DNA from: Kitagawia praeruptora
Lineage: Eukaryota > Streptophyta > Magnoliopsida > Apiales > Apiaceae
Assembly (NCBI GenBank): GCA_037693485.1
Contig: CM075345.1
Coordinates: 82,714,001-82,778,000 of the forward strand
Direction: 5' to 3'
DNA: 64,000 bases
In this document: positions 19,286 through 28,094 of the stretch, piece after piece
Position numbering within the stretch: the stretch's first letter is position 1
Layout: every line of letters starts with the position of its first letter
Program-made: the position numbers and the translations under genes
Notes under the pieces: generated by a model
The model's database searches: none
Told to the model about the DNA's origin: nothing
What the model saw: only the letters and a program-made list of their open reading frames with translations

Positions 19286-19607
19286 TTTTTTTTTTTTTTT
19301 TACTAATTAAGATTTTATACCACGAAGGAACATCATACATAATTCTGGGGCATACCCCGCGAAATCAACAATAAAACAGAGTCAAAACAACATTAAGTCA
19401 TTTTACAATCAACAAACTACACAAAAACAAAAGATAAGAGATTTTAATCTGGTGCCGCCAACAACCCTGGTTTGAAATCAACCCAAGCGCTATGAACATG
19501 CATACGCGCAAATCCCACATAGGTTCCCTGGTACATAAACAGCGCTATGGGCTTAAGCTCCTTCCTGCCACATTTAGCTTTACGCCTAGGCAACCGCTTT
19601 TTCCTTA
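19286..19607 (-). mobile_element. N12: 5'-truncated copy of an N19-type LINE in the L1 3' UTR
   Basis: Poly-T 19284-19301, tail TACTAATTAAGATTTTATACC, GGGGCATACCCC, then coding sequence antisense to 32,800-32,956 of N19 (LPRRKAKCGRKELKP ... LLAAPD). The L1 3' UTR is otherwise continuous with L3/L4 across the insertion, with about four target bases lost and no clear duplication. Confidence 0.9.
19444..19607 (-). pseudogene. C-terminal fragment of N19-type protein
   Basis: About 54 codons ending at the stop complementary to 19444-19446, near-identical to the last residues of the N19 protein: basic LPRRKAKCGRKELKP, then VLFMYQGTYVGFARMHVHSAWVVF and the APD end. It is a fragment produced by 5' truncation and has no start of its own. 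Confidence 0.7.
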
Positions 19608-19727
19608 GCTTTGTATCATGTTGTATTGTAGTTGTAGCTTGGATGTTGTCTCGCGGGGTATGCCCCTAGTTATGTACTAGTTGTTTCCTTTGGTATAAAT
19701 TTTAATTAGCAAAAAAAAAAAAAAAAA

Positions 19728-20217
19728 GAACAACGTCTACAAATCTAGGGGCATACCCCGCGAAGTCAACATATTAAAGCTAATTAAACTAGTCTAAACT
19801 AGTTTAAAATAACAATATAGAACTAAGCCTATATTACATAATTAATCTGGAGCCTCCAACAAACTGAATGGACCCAGTTCGAGCACTAAAGAGTGCAACT
19901 GAGTAAACTTCTTCCAAAGTCTGCCATGACAAACCCATTTCAACAGCTGCATTTCATTCAAAGATACCTCCCTCAACATGAGAGCTGGCCTCCAAAAAAG
20001 CACCTCACCGGCTAACTTTTCATTGGAAGGAGAACCAGCCCCCAGCTGATTAAAGATGCCCAAACACAAATCACAACCCATGTAGTGTCCACCAGCAGCC
20101 TCGCAACCACCAGCAGCCTCATGTCCAAAGTTCATTGGCATCCCATTCGTCTTAGAAGTACTTTGCATTACTGACCCCAAATGGCCGGCTGCTATTAACG
20201 GTCTCCAAGGGAGGCCC
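19728..20217 (-). mobile_element. N11, main part: 5'-truncated family II LINE inserted in N10
   Basis: Continues the stump at 13661-13693 after removal of L1. Carries the hairpin GGGGCATACCCC, a 3' UTR and the C-terminal part of a family II protein. Truncated at about 20,217, where N10 resumes. A short shared ACTT at the two junctions may be the target duplication. Confidence 0.8.
19842..20217 (-). pseudogene. Family II protein fragment of N11
   Basis: About 125 codons of a family II C-terminus ending APD. Contains NQLGAGSPSNEKLAGEVLFW and RPALML, nearly identical to N4. It begins inside the gene, with KVGLPWRPL at the truncation point. Ala/Gly/His-rich stretch EAAGGCEAAGGHYMGCD upstream of the motif. 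Function unknown. Confidence 0.65.
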
Positions 20218-21335
20218 ACTTTCAAATTAATGAGGGATCTTGCAAGATCATTACAATGTATTAAACAACTGGGGCACTTTCTTCGGAAAAAGGGTATCCC
20301 CTCCCCTGTTCTGTTAGGGGACGGTCCTGTTATTCAAGATATGAAGGAGGAATTGGAGGCTGCTGGGTTGGTTGCCCAGGCCTTTGAAGCGCAGGGTAAT
20401 AGTGGCGGCAAAACAATTTCTGGAGTGTTTTAAGATATTTATTATCTTTATTGACAAGGATTGCCATGGTGATGAGGAGGTTATGATTAACAATACTGCA
20501 GACGAGGTGGAGCTCCAAAACTCTACTTGTTGTGATAACCATTTAAGGGATTATCTTGTTGATCTTGGGGTTTGACAAGCTTGATGCGGTTCAATGGGAG
20601 GATGCGGTCGTAAAGGAAATTGAGGTTGTTGTCCTGAAGTATACTTCGGGTGAAAATTGAGAGTTCACGAAGGAGCTTAATTATGCTGAGGTTAGCAATG
20701 AAGGCCTGGACAAAGGGGCGGAGAAGAGGAAGGTCCCAACCTATCTTACCGACGGAGAATCTAAGGCTGGGGATTGTCATGATGGTGGGCATAGGGACTC
20801 GTTGACTGTTAAGTATGAGTTATCTCATATGAAAGGGTTCACTAGTGGGACTGGCCTGACATCAGGTCCTGATATTGATGCAGCGCTGGCTAAGGAAGTG
20901 GTTATTACGAATGCCTCTCTTCTCGAGCACATGGCCTATTTGGGCTCTATTGTTGGGTCAGGGGTTGGAAAATGCCTGATGGTCGCGACTGAGGGAGAAA
21001 ATGTGCATAACTTGTATGCAGGGGCTATCTCAAAGTGCCCAGTTCATGAATGCCACGAGGAGTGATCTTGCGGATGCAGAGGGTAGGCCATAATGCCATA
21101 CAAAACTCATGGTTGTTTTTAACATCAATGGAAGTTGCTGCTGTTGAGAGGTTCCTGTTGAAATGTTTGGGTCTCTTTTTAACAACTTTGGTTGTTATTG
21201 AAACCGATTCTGTTCTGAAAAGAAAAGAATTAATTGAAGAATATCAGGTGTTGGCGGAGGGGTGGTCTCTTATGCGTGATATTAAGGATAAGGATGCTAT
21301 TGATGGGTCATTCTTACAGGTTTTTACTTCATTTT
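20218..21335 (+). pseudogene. N10, segment 2: family I-like body with frameshifts
   Basis: Picks up where segment 1 stopped: 'LMRDLARSLQCIKQLGHFL' matches N7 'ILRDLGIALNCIKQLGTYI'. A further repeat follows in another frame (FLECFKIFIIFIDKDC and HLRDYLVDLGV). Downstream frames 20802-21065 and 21050-21337 are short and unassigned. At least three frameshifts. The order of pieces supports one interrupted element. Confidence 0.6.
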
Positions 21336-22283
21336 GAGATTATTATCAATGACCCCAAGCTTTGTCGGTCCTCTAAGTTGACACGAATGGTCAATCACAT
21401 TAACCTGGCTCATAGCGTCACCATCCTTAACTTGACTCATAATATCCACAACATTGGCACTATTACAACCCTTAAAGATTCCAGGACTAACATCCAAATC
21501 TATAATACCCTCCCTGACCACATTCATCCTGGGATTATGCCCATTACACATAGAATTATCATGTTTACTAACAGAGGAACAGAACTTACTCTCCCCTCTT
21601 TGGAAATGGCATGAGCTACGAGTCCTGGAAGCAATCCCAGTGGGAGCTACCTTTTCCTTCATGCTTACTTTTGGCCTTTTTCCCCGATCTCCACCAGCCG
21701 AGTTCTTAGGGACTCCACCAAGACAATCGCCCCTAGTTCCCTCAAATTGCATAGAACACCCAGAGCTCCTCAACCTTCTAGAGGTTCCAGATTCCACAAC
21801 GTCCTCCTTTGTTTTTGACCTACCAGGAGTTATCTCCGACACCAGATTCTCCGCAAAGGAAACCCTTTTCGGACTGAATTCCAATCTCAGACCTTCCTTA
21901 GATCTAATAGAGCTCCTTCCAGGTTTCACCACATGCATACCTTCTTGGGTTATGCTAGGCTTAATACCATCATCCATCCTGCAATTAGTCTTAATACCGC
22001 TTCTGGTTCTAGAAGCAACTCCAAAAGTTGGACAAACATACTGGTTTCGATTCCTCCTCCCTGCATCACATCCATTAGTGCTACCAGAAGGAATCACCGA
22101 CACCAGTCTCTCCGAAAAAGTAACCCTTTTCGGACTCATAGTCGAGACCAACCCATCCCGGGCCTTAGTCATCAGACCCTTAACATCATTAACCAACTCA
22201 GTGGTACATTCAATGAGGCGAGCATTTGAGCTACCAATCTCCGAAGGAGAGATATCGGAGAAAGAAACCTTCTTCCGATTCAT
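21336..22283 (-). pseudogene. Multi-RVSF protein of N13, N-terminal about 315 residues
   Basis: Open from ATG 22283 to the left break. Docking motifs at residues 5-8 (KVSF), 53-56 (RVTF in PKRVTFSERLVSVIP) and 140-143 (RVSF in PKRVSFAENLVSEITP). Two copies of the GxASRTRS motif (FGVASRTRS near 88-95 and TGIASRTRS further on). Basic and Ser-rich. It ends at the junction with N10, so the helical repeats and basic tail are absent. Confidence 0.75.
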
Positions 22284-22441
22284 ACTGACAAGAAATATAG
22301 GTGTTTTAGGTTAAAGAGAAGAAGAAAAAGATGGATTAGTGAAAGATTTTTAGAAAAATTGATGGAGGAATGTTTAGAATTTGAGGCGACTAGCTAGGGT
22401 TTTTAGAGAGAAGTTAGAGAGAAGGCAGAGAAGACTCTCAT
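21336..22441 (-). mobile_element. N13: 5' half of a family I LINE, no 3' tail
   Basis: The 5' terminus ATGAGAGTC lies at 22441 with uORF MRVFSAFSLTSL and AAACCCTAGCTAG in the leader. The left end at about 21,336 is inside the coding region with no poly-T. A 3'-truncated copy is unusual for a LINE; see the findings. Confidence 0.75.
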
Positions 22442-23182
22442 TTTTTTGTTAAGTTGGTTGTAATGTTTGTAGTTGTTTCTGCGCTAGGCATGCTTACAGT
22501 TTCATGACAGGTTTTAATATGTTGGCCAGTATTAGCGTTAACAGCGGGTGTGATATTTGCAAATGGGATCTGAACTGGTTGAATGATTTTGATGATACGA
22601 GATTTATTTTGTCTCGCCATGGGCTCACAACTCGTTGCATCAGTTGTGGAATGCAGGATGCGGACAAAGATAGTTTTAGAAGCAATGACTTCAAGGATGG
22701 GACTTTGAGTTCTAGTGATGCTGCCTGCACCTTTTGTGGGATTCTTTGCAACGTTGACTACGCTGGGCAGCCCAAGGAGCTCTCGCATGATTGTGAGAAT
22801 GTTGCTGCTTTTCTGAGTAGAAGTTGTGATGATGGTTGTGACTGCAGTACTTATGCAGTTTTGAAGATGGCATCTAGCACAGTTATGCCATTGAGTGCTA
22901 TTACTGTTGTTGATGAGGGCTCGTCCCAAATTCTGGAGATATCAATGGAGTGTTGCGATGCGGCTCCTCTTACCAGTTGTGGTGGGCAGTCTGTCCAATT
23001 GTTGCAGGAAATGATGGGGAATAATGGGCCGGTAATGAATTGTGTGGGTGACTATATGATGACATACATTGTGTATGGTCGCATTGGTTTGGACGGAGGT
23101 CCAGAAGATGGCCTGATGCCAAGTTGGCATAATTTCCTAGTTGGTTTCTTGTGGACTAGGCTTTTTCTGCTACTAGTGACAC
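22442..23182 (+). pseudogene. N10, segment 3 (probable): Cys-rich coding remnant
   Basis: Plus-strand coding remnant with an open frame from 22,504. Unusually Cys-rich (CISCGMQDADKD, CTFCGILCNVDY, CDDGCDCSTYAV), somewhat like the C-terminal half of N20. Fits as the continuation of N10 after N13, but this is inferred only from order and strand. Cys spacing does not match a zinc finger class I know. Confidence 0.45.
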
Positions 23183-23465
23183 AAATTCTGACCCAATCGA
23201 CAAACATGTCTGGGAAACCCATAGCAGCCATGATTTTCAAGAGGAATGACCAGTTCAGACTATCAAAAGCTTTCCTTATGTCCAGTTTAATTGCGCATCT
23301 ACTAGGCCCTTTTGTATGATAACCCTTAACGAGAGCTTGTGCGAGCATGATGGTGTCTCCAATACTACGTCTCGGAACGAAAGCAGACTGATTAGCTGAT
23401 GTCAAGTGAGGCATCAGATGCTTCATACGACTTGCCAAGAGCTTTGCTATACATTTATATAAGGT
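23183..23465 (-). mobile_element. R1: orphan RT fragment of an autonomous LINE
   Basis: About 94 codons of reverse transcriptase on the minus strand: YKCIAKLLASRMKH, QSAFVPRRSIGDTIMLAQAL and KLDIRKAFDSLNW, then 'VRICVTS', where it is cut. It lacks both ends and is more diverged than L1-L4. Sits between N10 and the poly-T of N14. Confidence 0.85.
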
Positions 23466-23984
23466 ATTTTTTTTCCTAATTAAAATTTTATACCAAAAGG
23501 AACAACGGATACAAATCTAGGGGCATACCCCGCGAAATCAACATCCAAACATTACAAAACTCTACCAAACAAATCAACCCACACCGGCCGAAATCGCATC
23601 AAAAGACAAAGTTCCACTCCCGGAACAAGGCTAACCTAGCTTGACACATATCCTATGCCAATAGATAAGTAAAAAGATCCTCCCGGATCACATCTTTGAG
23701 GTTGCCCAACCGCATCAACGGTCTAAACCATAACCAACCTGAGTTGGTTCTAAAAGGCACCCAGCACTACATACACACATCCGTAATGGGCCACGGCTAA
23801 TCAATCCATCCCAACAACAACAGGCTTTGTGACCAGCCCTTTTCCAAATATCAAGGGGAAATACCCCATGGGTTCCGTGACAGTAAAATAACACAGATCA
23901 TCACCAATCAGTTTGTGTCTCATAACAATAATCCAGCAGCCATCTACCAAGTGAAGCGTTTGAAAACCGCTCCCCTGTTCCGAA
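23466..23984 (-). mobile_element. N14: 3' fragment of a family II LINE
   Basis: Poly-T about 23,467-23,474, CCTAATTAAAATTTTATACC and the GGGGCATACCCC hairpin. The antisense coding remnant is hydrophobic with several stops and ends YVSS. It is 5'-truncated near 23,984, where a plus-strand 3' UTR begins. Confidence 0.75.
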
Positions 23985-24117
23985 AACTCAACTTAGTTCA
24001 TCTAATTTGCTTAGCTGATTTGGTTTGTATTGTTGTTTGTTGAATTCGCGGGGTATGCCCCTAGAATTGTATCAGTTGTTCCCTTGGGTATAAAATTTTA
24101 ATTAGCAAAAAAAAAAA
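23985..24117 (+). mobile_element. N10 3' end (probable)
   Basis: Plus-strand 3' UTR: CTTAGTTCATCTAATTTGC, the hairpin CGCGGGGTATGCCCCTAG, TATAAAATTTTAATTAGC and poly-A 24107-24117. It is the only plus-strand 3' end after N10, so I assign it there. No host gene lies in between. Confidence 0.5.
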
Positions 24118-24157
24118 GTTGTTCCTTTTGGTATAAAATTTTAATTAGCTAAAAAAA
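24118..24157 (+). repeat. Second, 40-bp LINE tail in tandem
   Basis: GTTGTTCCTTTTGGTATAAA through ATTTTAATTAGCT and poly-A, placed directly after the previous poly-A. Either a minimal 5'-truncated insertion into the poly-A, or tail slippage during reverse transcription. Confidence 0.7.
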
Positions 24158-24160
24158 GAA

Positions 24161-24327
24161 AAATATGTTTTAATGATGGAATGGTTTTAAGAAAAAGAAG
24201 GTTTTCATGAAAGTTATGGTTTGAAGAAAAGGGAAAGTTTAATCCTATGATGGAAGTTGAATTAGTCTCTTGAGTTAAATTGATCATTGATATTGTTCAT
24301 CAATGAAATATTGATATTTTGTTGTTG
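24161..24327 (+). repeat. LTR fragment (LF2) related to the LTR at 39,520
   Basis: Matches 50,520-50,690 of the LTR in order: GGAAAGTTTAATCCTATGAT, GAATTAGTCTCTTGAG, and CATTGATATTGTTCATCAATGA. Same orientation as the big element. A diverged solo fragment. No gene. Confidence 0.65.
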
Positions 24328-24608
24328 TTTTTTTTTTTTTGCTAATGGGAGTCTCTTTAGCCAGGTGTTGGGAGTTCCCCCATACCATATCCAACCACTG
24401 GACTTGATTTCCAGTACCCCGAATGGATGACCAAATAGAAGATAATTTAACATTCTTTGCAGACATTCCATCCCAAGTAATGGAATCAGATCTATGTATC
24501 TGGACTTGCTAAACAGCTCGTCTAATTTCAATGACATCGTTATGGTTCGAAGATGGGAGATCCCATGTCCCATTTCTAAGGTAGACGTTGATGCTTACTG
24601 AGCTAGCA
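24328..24608 (-). mobile_element. R2: short LINE ORF2 C-terminal fragment
   Basis: Poly-T and GCTAAT join directly to ORF2 coding sequence (TWDGMSAKNVKLSSIWSS...), skipping the hairpin and the rest of the 3' UTR. So the terminal ATTAGC-A(n) is fused to an internal site, an internally deleted copy. Upstream it reads LRNGTWDLPSSNHNDVIEIR, close to L1. Confidence 0.75.
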
Positions 24609-24685
24609 CTTCGTAGAAGGTTACTAACAAAAGACAGAATGGTGCAGTTTGACTTAACAGTTGACAGTAATTGTGTTCTATGCAA
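24609..24685 (+). mobile_element. R3, left part: RT-LINE 3' fragment
   Basis: Encodes LLTKDRMVQFDLTVDSNCVLCNN, continuing after R4 at 26,103 as NIETAEHIFTACQYT. The last 16 bases, attgtgttctatgcaa, are the R4 target duplication. The 5' side is truncated against R2. Confidence 0.85.
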
Positions 24686-25313
24686 ATCTTAAATCGTTAG
24701 ACAAATCTTAAATCTACGGGGTGAGGCCTGTAGACACATTTCTTACAACATTGGGGCAGACTCTGACTTTCTTATGTGGCATGACCCGTGGCTTGGTAAC
24801 AGGCCTCTTATCTCTCACCTGGGGAATTCTATCATCTCTATTGCTGAATCTGTTAACCTTGCTCGAGTAAAACTCTTCATTATGGATGGAAGATGGGTAC
24901 CACCTAGGTCTAATCATGTGCTAGCTATCGAACTTCGGTCCCTTCTAGCCTCTGTTCCTATTAGAAGAAAAGATGCAGTTCTTTGGGATGGAAACAAAAA
25001 AGTGTCTATGGCCATTATTTGGAACTCAATCCGTAGAGTTGGAATTCAACCACCTTGGGTAAATGCAGTCTGGCACTCTTACTCTATTCCAAAGTGTGCT
25101 TTCTGCATGTGGCTTGCGCTTAAAAATCGATTGCTGACTAAAGAGAGAATGATTGCCTTTGGTATGAATGTGAATGCGAATTGTGTGCTTTGCAATGGAG
25201 CTGTTGAATCTGTTGAACATCTCTTTACAAACTGTCCTTATTCTAATCTGGTTCTTCTTAGTAGCCCAGTTAGCATTTCTATGAATTGGTCTGATTGGCA
25301 AGATGGAGAATTG
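24686..25313 (+). mobile_element. R4, left part: 5'-truncated RT-LINE with target duplication
   Basis: ORF2 C-terminal coding: SYNIGADSDFLMWHDPWLGN ... CAFCMWLALKNRLLTKERM ... NCVLCNGAVESVEHLF. Flanked by attgtgttctatgcaa at 24670-24685 and 26087-26102. Interrupted by N16 at 25,314 and continuing at 25,739. A different subfamily from L1, but with the same GGGGTATGCCCC hairpin. Confidence 0.9.
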
Positions 25314-25565
25314 ACAGGGGATCCGGGTATTCAGGGATAGGATAAAGGAAAGGTATCTTCAAAGGTTGACACTGTTGAGGAAACTGTGGAACCTATGCAT
25401 GGAGAAGAGGCTTCACCAATGCAGGATATTGCTACTGGAAACCAGCTGGAGGTTCAGCCTGGATTCCTAGCGAAAGATGTGCAAGGAAGGGGCAAGGTTC
25501 GCCTGAAGAAATCAGAGATCAAGCGATGGAGAGCTGGCAGAGGAGGCCATTCTCATGGGACTTAA
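25314..25565 (+). pseudogene. Family I C-terminus of N16
   Basis: About 84 codons near-identical to the N17 C-terminus: GDPGIQG, a premature TAG, then GEEASPMQDIATG and the basic motif KVRLKKSEIKRWRAGRGGHS before the stop. Truncated at the 5' end, so no start codon of its own. It shows that the N17 subfamily made more than one copy. Confidence 0.8.
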
Positions 25566-25738
25566 CTAGATGGTTTAGTCGTTATGTTATGTTATGGTTT
25601 GTTTGGATTCTGTTGACTGTCAAATGATTTAAGGTCATTTAGGCTTGTATTGTTGGGATGTTGACTCGCGGGGTATGCCCCTAGAAGTGTTTTTAGTTGT
25701 TCCCTTTTGGGTATAAAATTTTAATTAGCAAAAAAAAA
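25314..25738 (+). mobile_element. N16: 5'-truncated family I LINE in R4
   Basis: Begins within the coding end (GDPGIQG) and runs through the basic tail, a 3' UTR almost the same as N17, the hairpin, and poly-A 25730-25738. R4 resumes right after. No obvious duplication; a few R4 codons are missing. Confidence 0.88.
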
Positions 25739-26087
25739 CCCATAAAATGATGGGCTGGTTATTCATTTCGATAGTGATTTACCACATCTGGCAGGAAAGA
25801 AATCGAAGGATCCACATAAATGGAAATCCTAGACCTACTATTCAGATGATCTTTCTTATTAAGAATATGCTGCGTGAAAAGCTTTTTACCTGTGATAGTT
25901 TTAAAAGGAATGTTGCTAGGGACCCATCCTTGATACCTCTATTATATTAATTGAGGAATCAGTTTTTTGTCTTGGTTTTAACCAAGTAGTTTGATGTTAG
26001 CTGGTTAGCTTTTTGTTTCACGCGGGGTATGCCCCTTGATTATGTACATTTTTTGTCATTAATGAATTTAACTTAGCAAAAAAAAAA
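25739..26087 (+). mobile_element. R4, right part with 3' end
   Basis: ORF2 C-terminus MMGWLFISIVIYHIWQERNR ... DPSLIPLLY, stop, then ACGCGGGGTATGCCCCTTG, TTAACTTAGC and poly-A at 26078-26087. Confidence 0.88.
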
Positions 26088-26102
26088 TTGTGTTCTATGC
26101 AA

Positions 26103-26603
26103 CAACAACATTGAAACGGCAGAGCATATTTTCACAGCTTGTCAATACACCAGGAGTATTTTGCAAGGTTGTCAACTCCCTATCTCTATTGACTGGAACA
26201 ATTGGCAAAATGGTCGTTTTTACCCAGGTATAAATTCTGGATGGCTCAAAAGATTGGCTTATCTATACATTGCAGTAGTAGTGTATCTTGTTTGGAGAGA
26301 ACGAAATGATCGAACTCATGCAAGTGGGAGATCAAGTCCAGTTGCTCGTATGCTAGAAACACCAAAGAGAATGGTGAGGGAAAAGGTGCATTCCTCGGAG
26401 GCTTTTAGAAAGTTTTTATCAAAAAATAGTCACATATGCCCAATGCTTTTTTAGTCTGCTTGTAGTCTTGTCCTAGTTGATAGGTCGAGTTTCTATTTGT
26501 TATATTACTCTAGCTCCTGCTACTGTTATGTTTCCCTGGGGTATGCCCCTTGAAAACTTATAATTATCTTTTTTTAATATACGCATTCACTTAGGAAAAA
26601 AAG
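26103..26603 (+). mobile_element. R3, right part with 3' end
   Basis: ORF2 C-terminal end LVWRERNDRTHASGRSSP ... CPMLF, stop, then CCTGGGGTATGCCCCTTG and a diverged terminus ATTCACTTAGG with poly-A. The hairpin is kept even though the tail sequence has changed. Confidence 0.85.
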
Positions 26604-26845
26604 GAGATTGTCTGGTCGTGTACGGTATGGCTTGTAGAGAGGTGAAAGAGGCTGTGCGGTTAGAAGATGACTGTACGTCAGCTGCTGATGAGGGGGGTGT
26701 CTCGGCAAAAACAAAGAGCTTGGTTAAGGGTATGTTGCGGTGGCAGGTTGAGGGAGAAAGGAGGCAGGAGAGTGTGTGGTTTTGATGTCTTAGTTGCGTG
26801 TGTAGTGGGCTGGTTTTAGGCGTGTGGATTGTGTCTCTGAAGTTT
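26604..26845 (+). other. Unassigned 60-codon open stretch between LINEs
   Basis: From 26,604 a frame reads GDCLVVYGMACREVKEAVRL ... VKGMLRWQVEGERRQESVWF and stops near 26,785. GC content is higher than in neighbours and no LINE signature is visible. It could be the host or older element sequence into which R3 and R5 inserted. Product not recognised. Confidence 0.3.
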
Positions 26846-28094
26846 ATTTTTTTGATAAATAAAAAGTATATATCACCGAAAAGGATCTACAAGAAGACCA
26901 GGGGCATACCCCAAACCAACAATCGAACTACACACCTACAAAGGGTTAACATGACCAAACAAACTAAACCAAATCTCTAGGCCAAGCAGTAAAGGAGTAA
27001 TACAAGGGAAGACTCCTTTAGAACCCACTTTTTGAAAGAAGAACAAGAAAAAAGCTTCTCCCTAACAAGACCCTTAATTTTTAGGCCAAGCAGCTGCGTC
27101 GCCTGTCCTGGACCTGCATTGTGGATTCTGAAGTTTCGCTCCTTCCAAATGCTATAAATGCATGTTGTGCCCCTGCAATGGCCTTCAACTATTCAGTAAG
27201 GGAAGAGTGGAAGAAGTCACCTTGCTGCCACCTAGCCCAGTCATCATTTAGTCGAAATGGCACCACCTTACTTAGGAGGTTAAAAAACGGACAGCTAGTG
27301 AACAAATGGCATATAGACTCTCTATCATTTCTGCACAGAACACACATTTGATCCAGCCTCATGCCAAATGAGATATCATACGCTCCTTTGTAAGTAACCT
27401 GTTTTTGATTGCGAGCCACGAAATAAAAGAGCATTTCGGAATATTGAAAGAGTTCCATATTAAGCCATCCCAATTAACACCCTGCCCTATATCACGAATG
27501 GAATCCCAAATGGCTGACAACTTAATAAGTTTCGGCTGGAGTCCATCCCAGGTAATCTTATCACAACTGTGTATTTGAGTTAGAGATGCCCTCCTTCTAA
27601 CCTCCAAGACATCCATATGGTTTGATTGAGGAAGCCTCCAAGCCCCCATGCTTGACGACTCTGCAATAGATATCACCGAGGGAGAGATGAGAGATAAGGA
27701 TTTCTTGTTGGCCCAAGGGTCATGCCAAAACAGAAACTCAAAATCGACTCCAACATTATAAGTAACATAAGACAGAGCTTGAGGTCTAGCATTAAAAATC
27801 TTTCTAGCAATCCAACAACATCTATAGGGCATAGTTGCTGTCCCGAACGCTTTCCTACGAAGCAAAATTCTGTGGAACCATGCAATCCATAGAGAATCAG
27901 AGGAAGGTTGGAGCAGATGCCAAAGCTGGTGCAGAATAGCAGCTTGGTTCCATTCGATTACATTTTTAATCCCCAACCCACCTTCAGTCTTTGGCCTACA
28001 ACAGTCCTCCCATTTTACCTTGTAATGGCACTTTCCTGAATCTTTATAGACCCCCCCCCCAAAGAAACTTAAAGAAAAGGCTATTAATCTTCTT
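26846..28094 (-). mobile_element. R5, 3' part: old RT-LINE
   Basis: Poly-T 26846-26853, GGGGCATACCCC, then antisense ORF2 C-terminus with several stops and frameshifts: GIKNVIEWNQAAILHQLWHL, FLFWHDPWANKKSL, CSFISWLAIKNRLLTKERM, MCVLCRNDRESICHLF. It continues at 30,094 and 36,506, interrupted by N17, N18 and L2. The oldest layer in this part of the window. Confidence 0.9.
28080..28094 (+). repeat. Target-site duplication of N17, left copy
   Basis: gctattaatcttctt is repeated at 30094-30108; the last T residues merge with the N17 poly-T. Confidence 0.88.

Larger units (their letters stand above)
13694..19727 (+). mobile_element. L1: near full-length autonomous L1-type LINE (inactive)
   Basis: 6.0 kb including the nested N12 (19286-19607). 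Its 5' leader matches L4 but lacks about 11 bases just after the initial ATGA. It encodes ORF1 (13892-15633) and ORF2 (15641-19237) seven bases apart. The 3' UTR has GGGGTATGCCCC at 19655-19666 and the terminus TATAAATTTTAATTAGC-A(17). Very close to L3 and L4. Dead: one deletion in ORF1, three stops in ORF2. Confidence 0.95.

Noticed and set aside
22504..23319. Cys-rich frame at 22,504 as an independent zinc-finger gene
   Set aside because: Cys spacing is irregular, the frame runs into antisense RT sequence at 23,183, and it has no promoter or terminator of its own.
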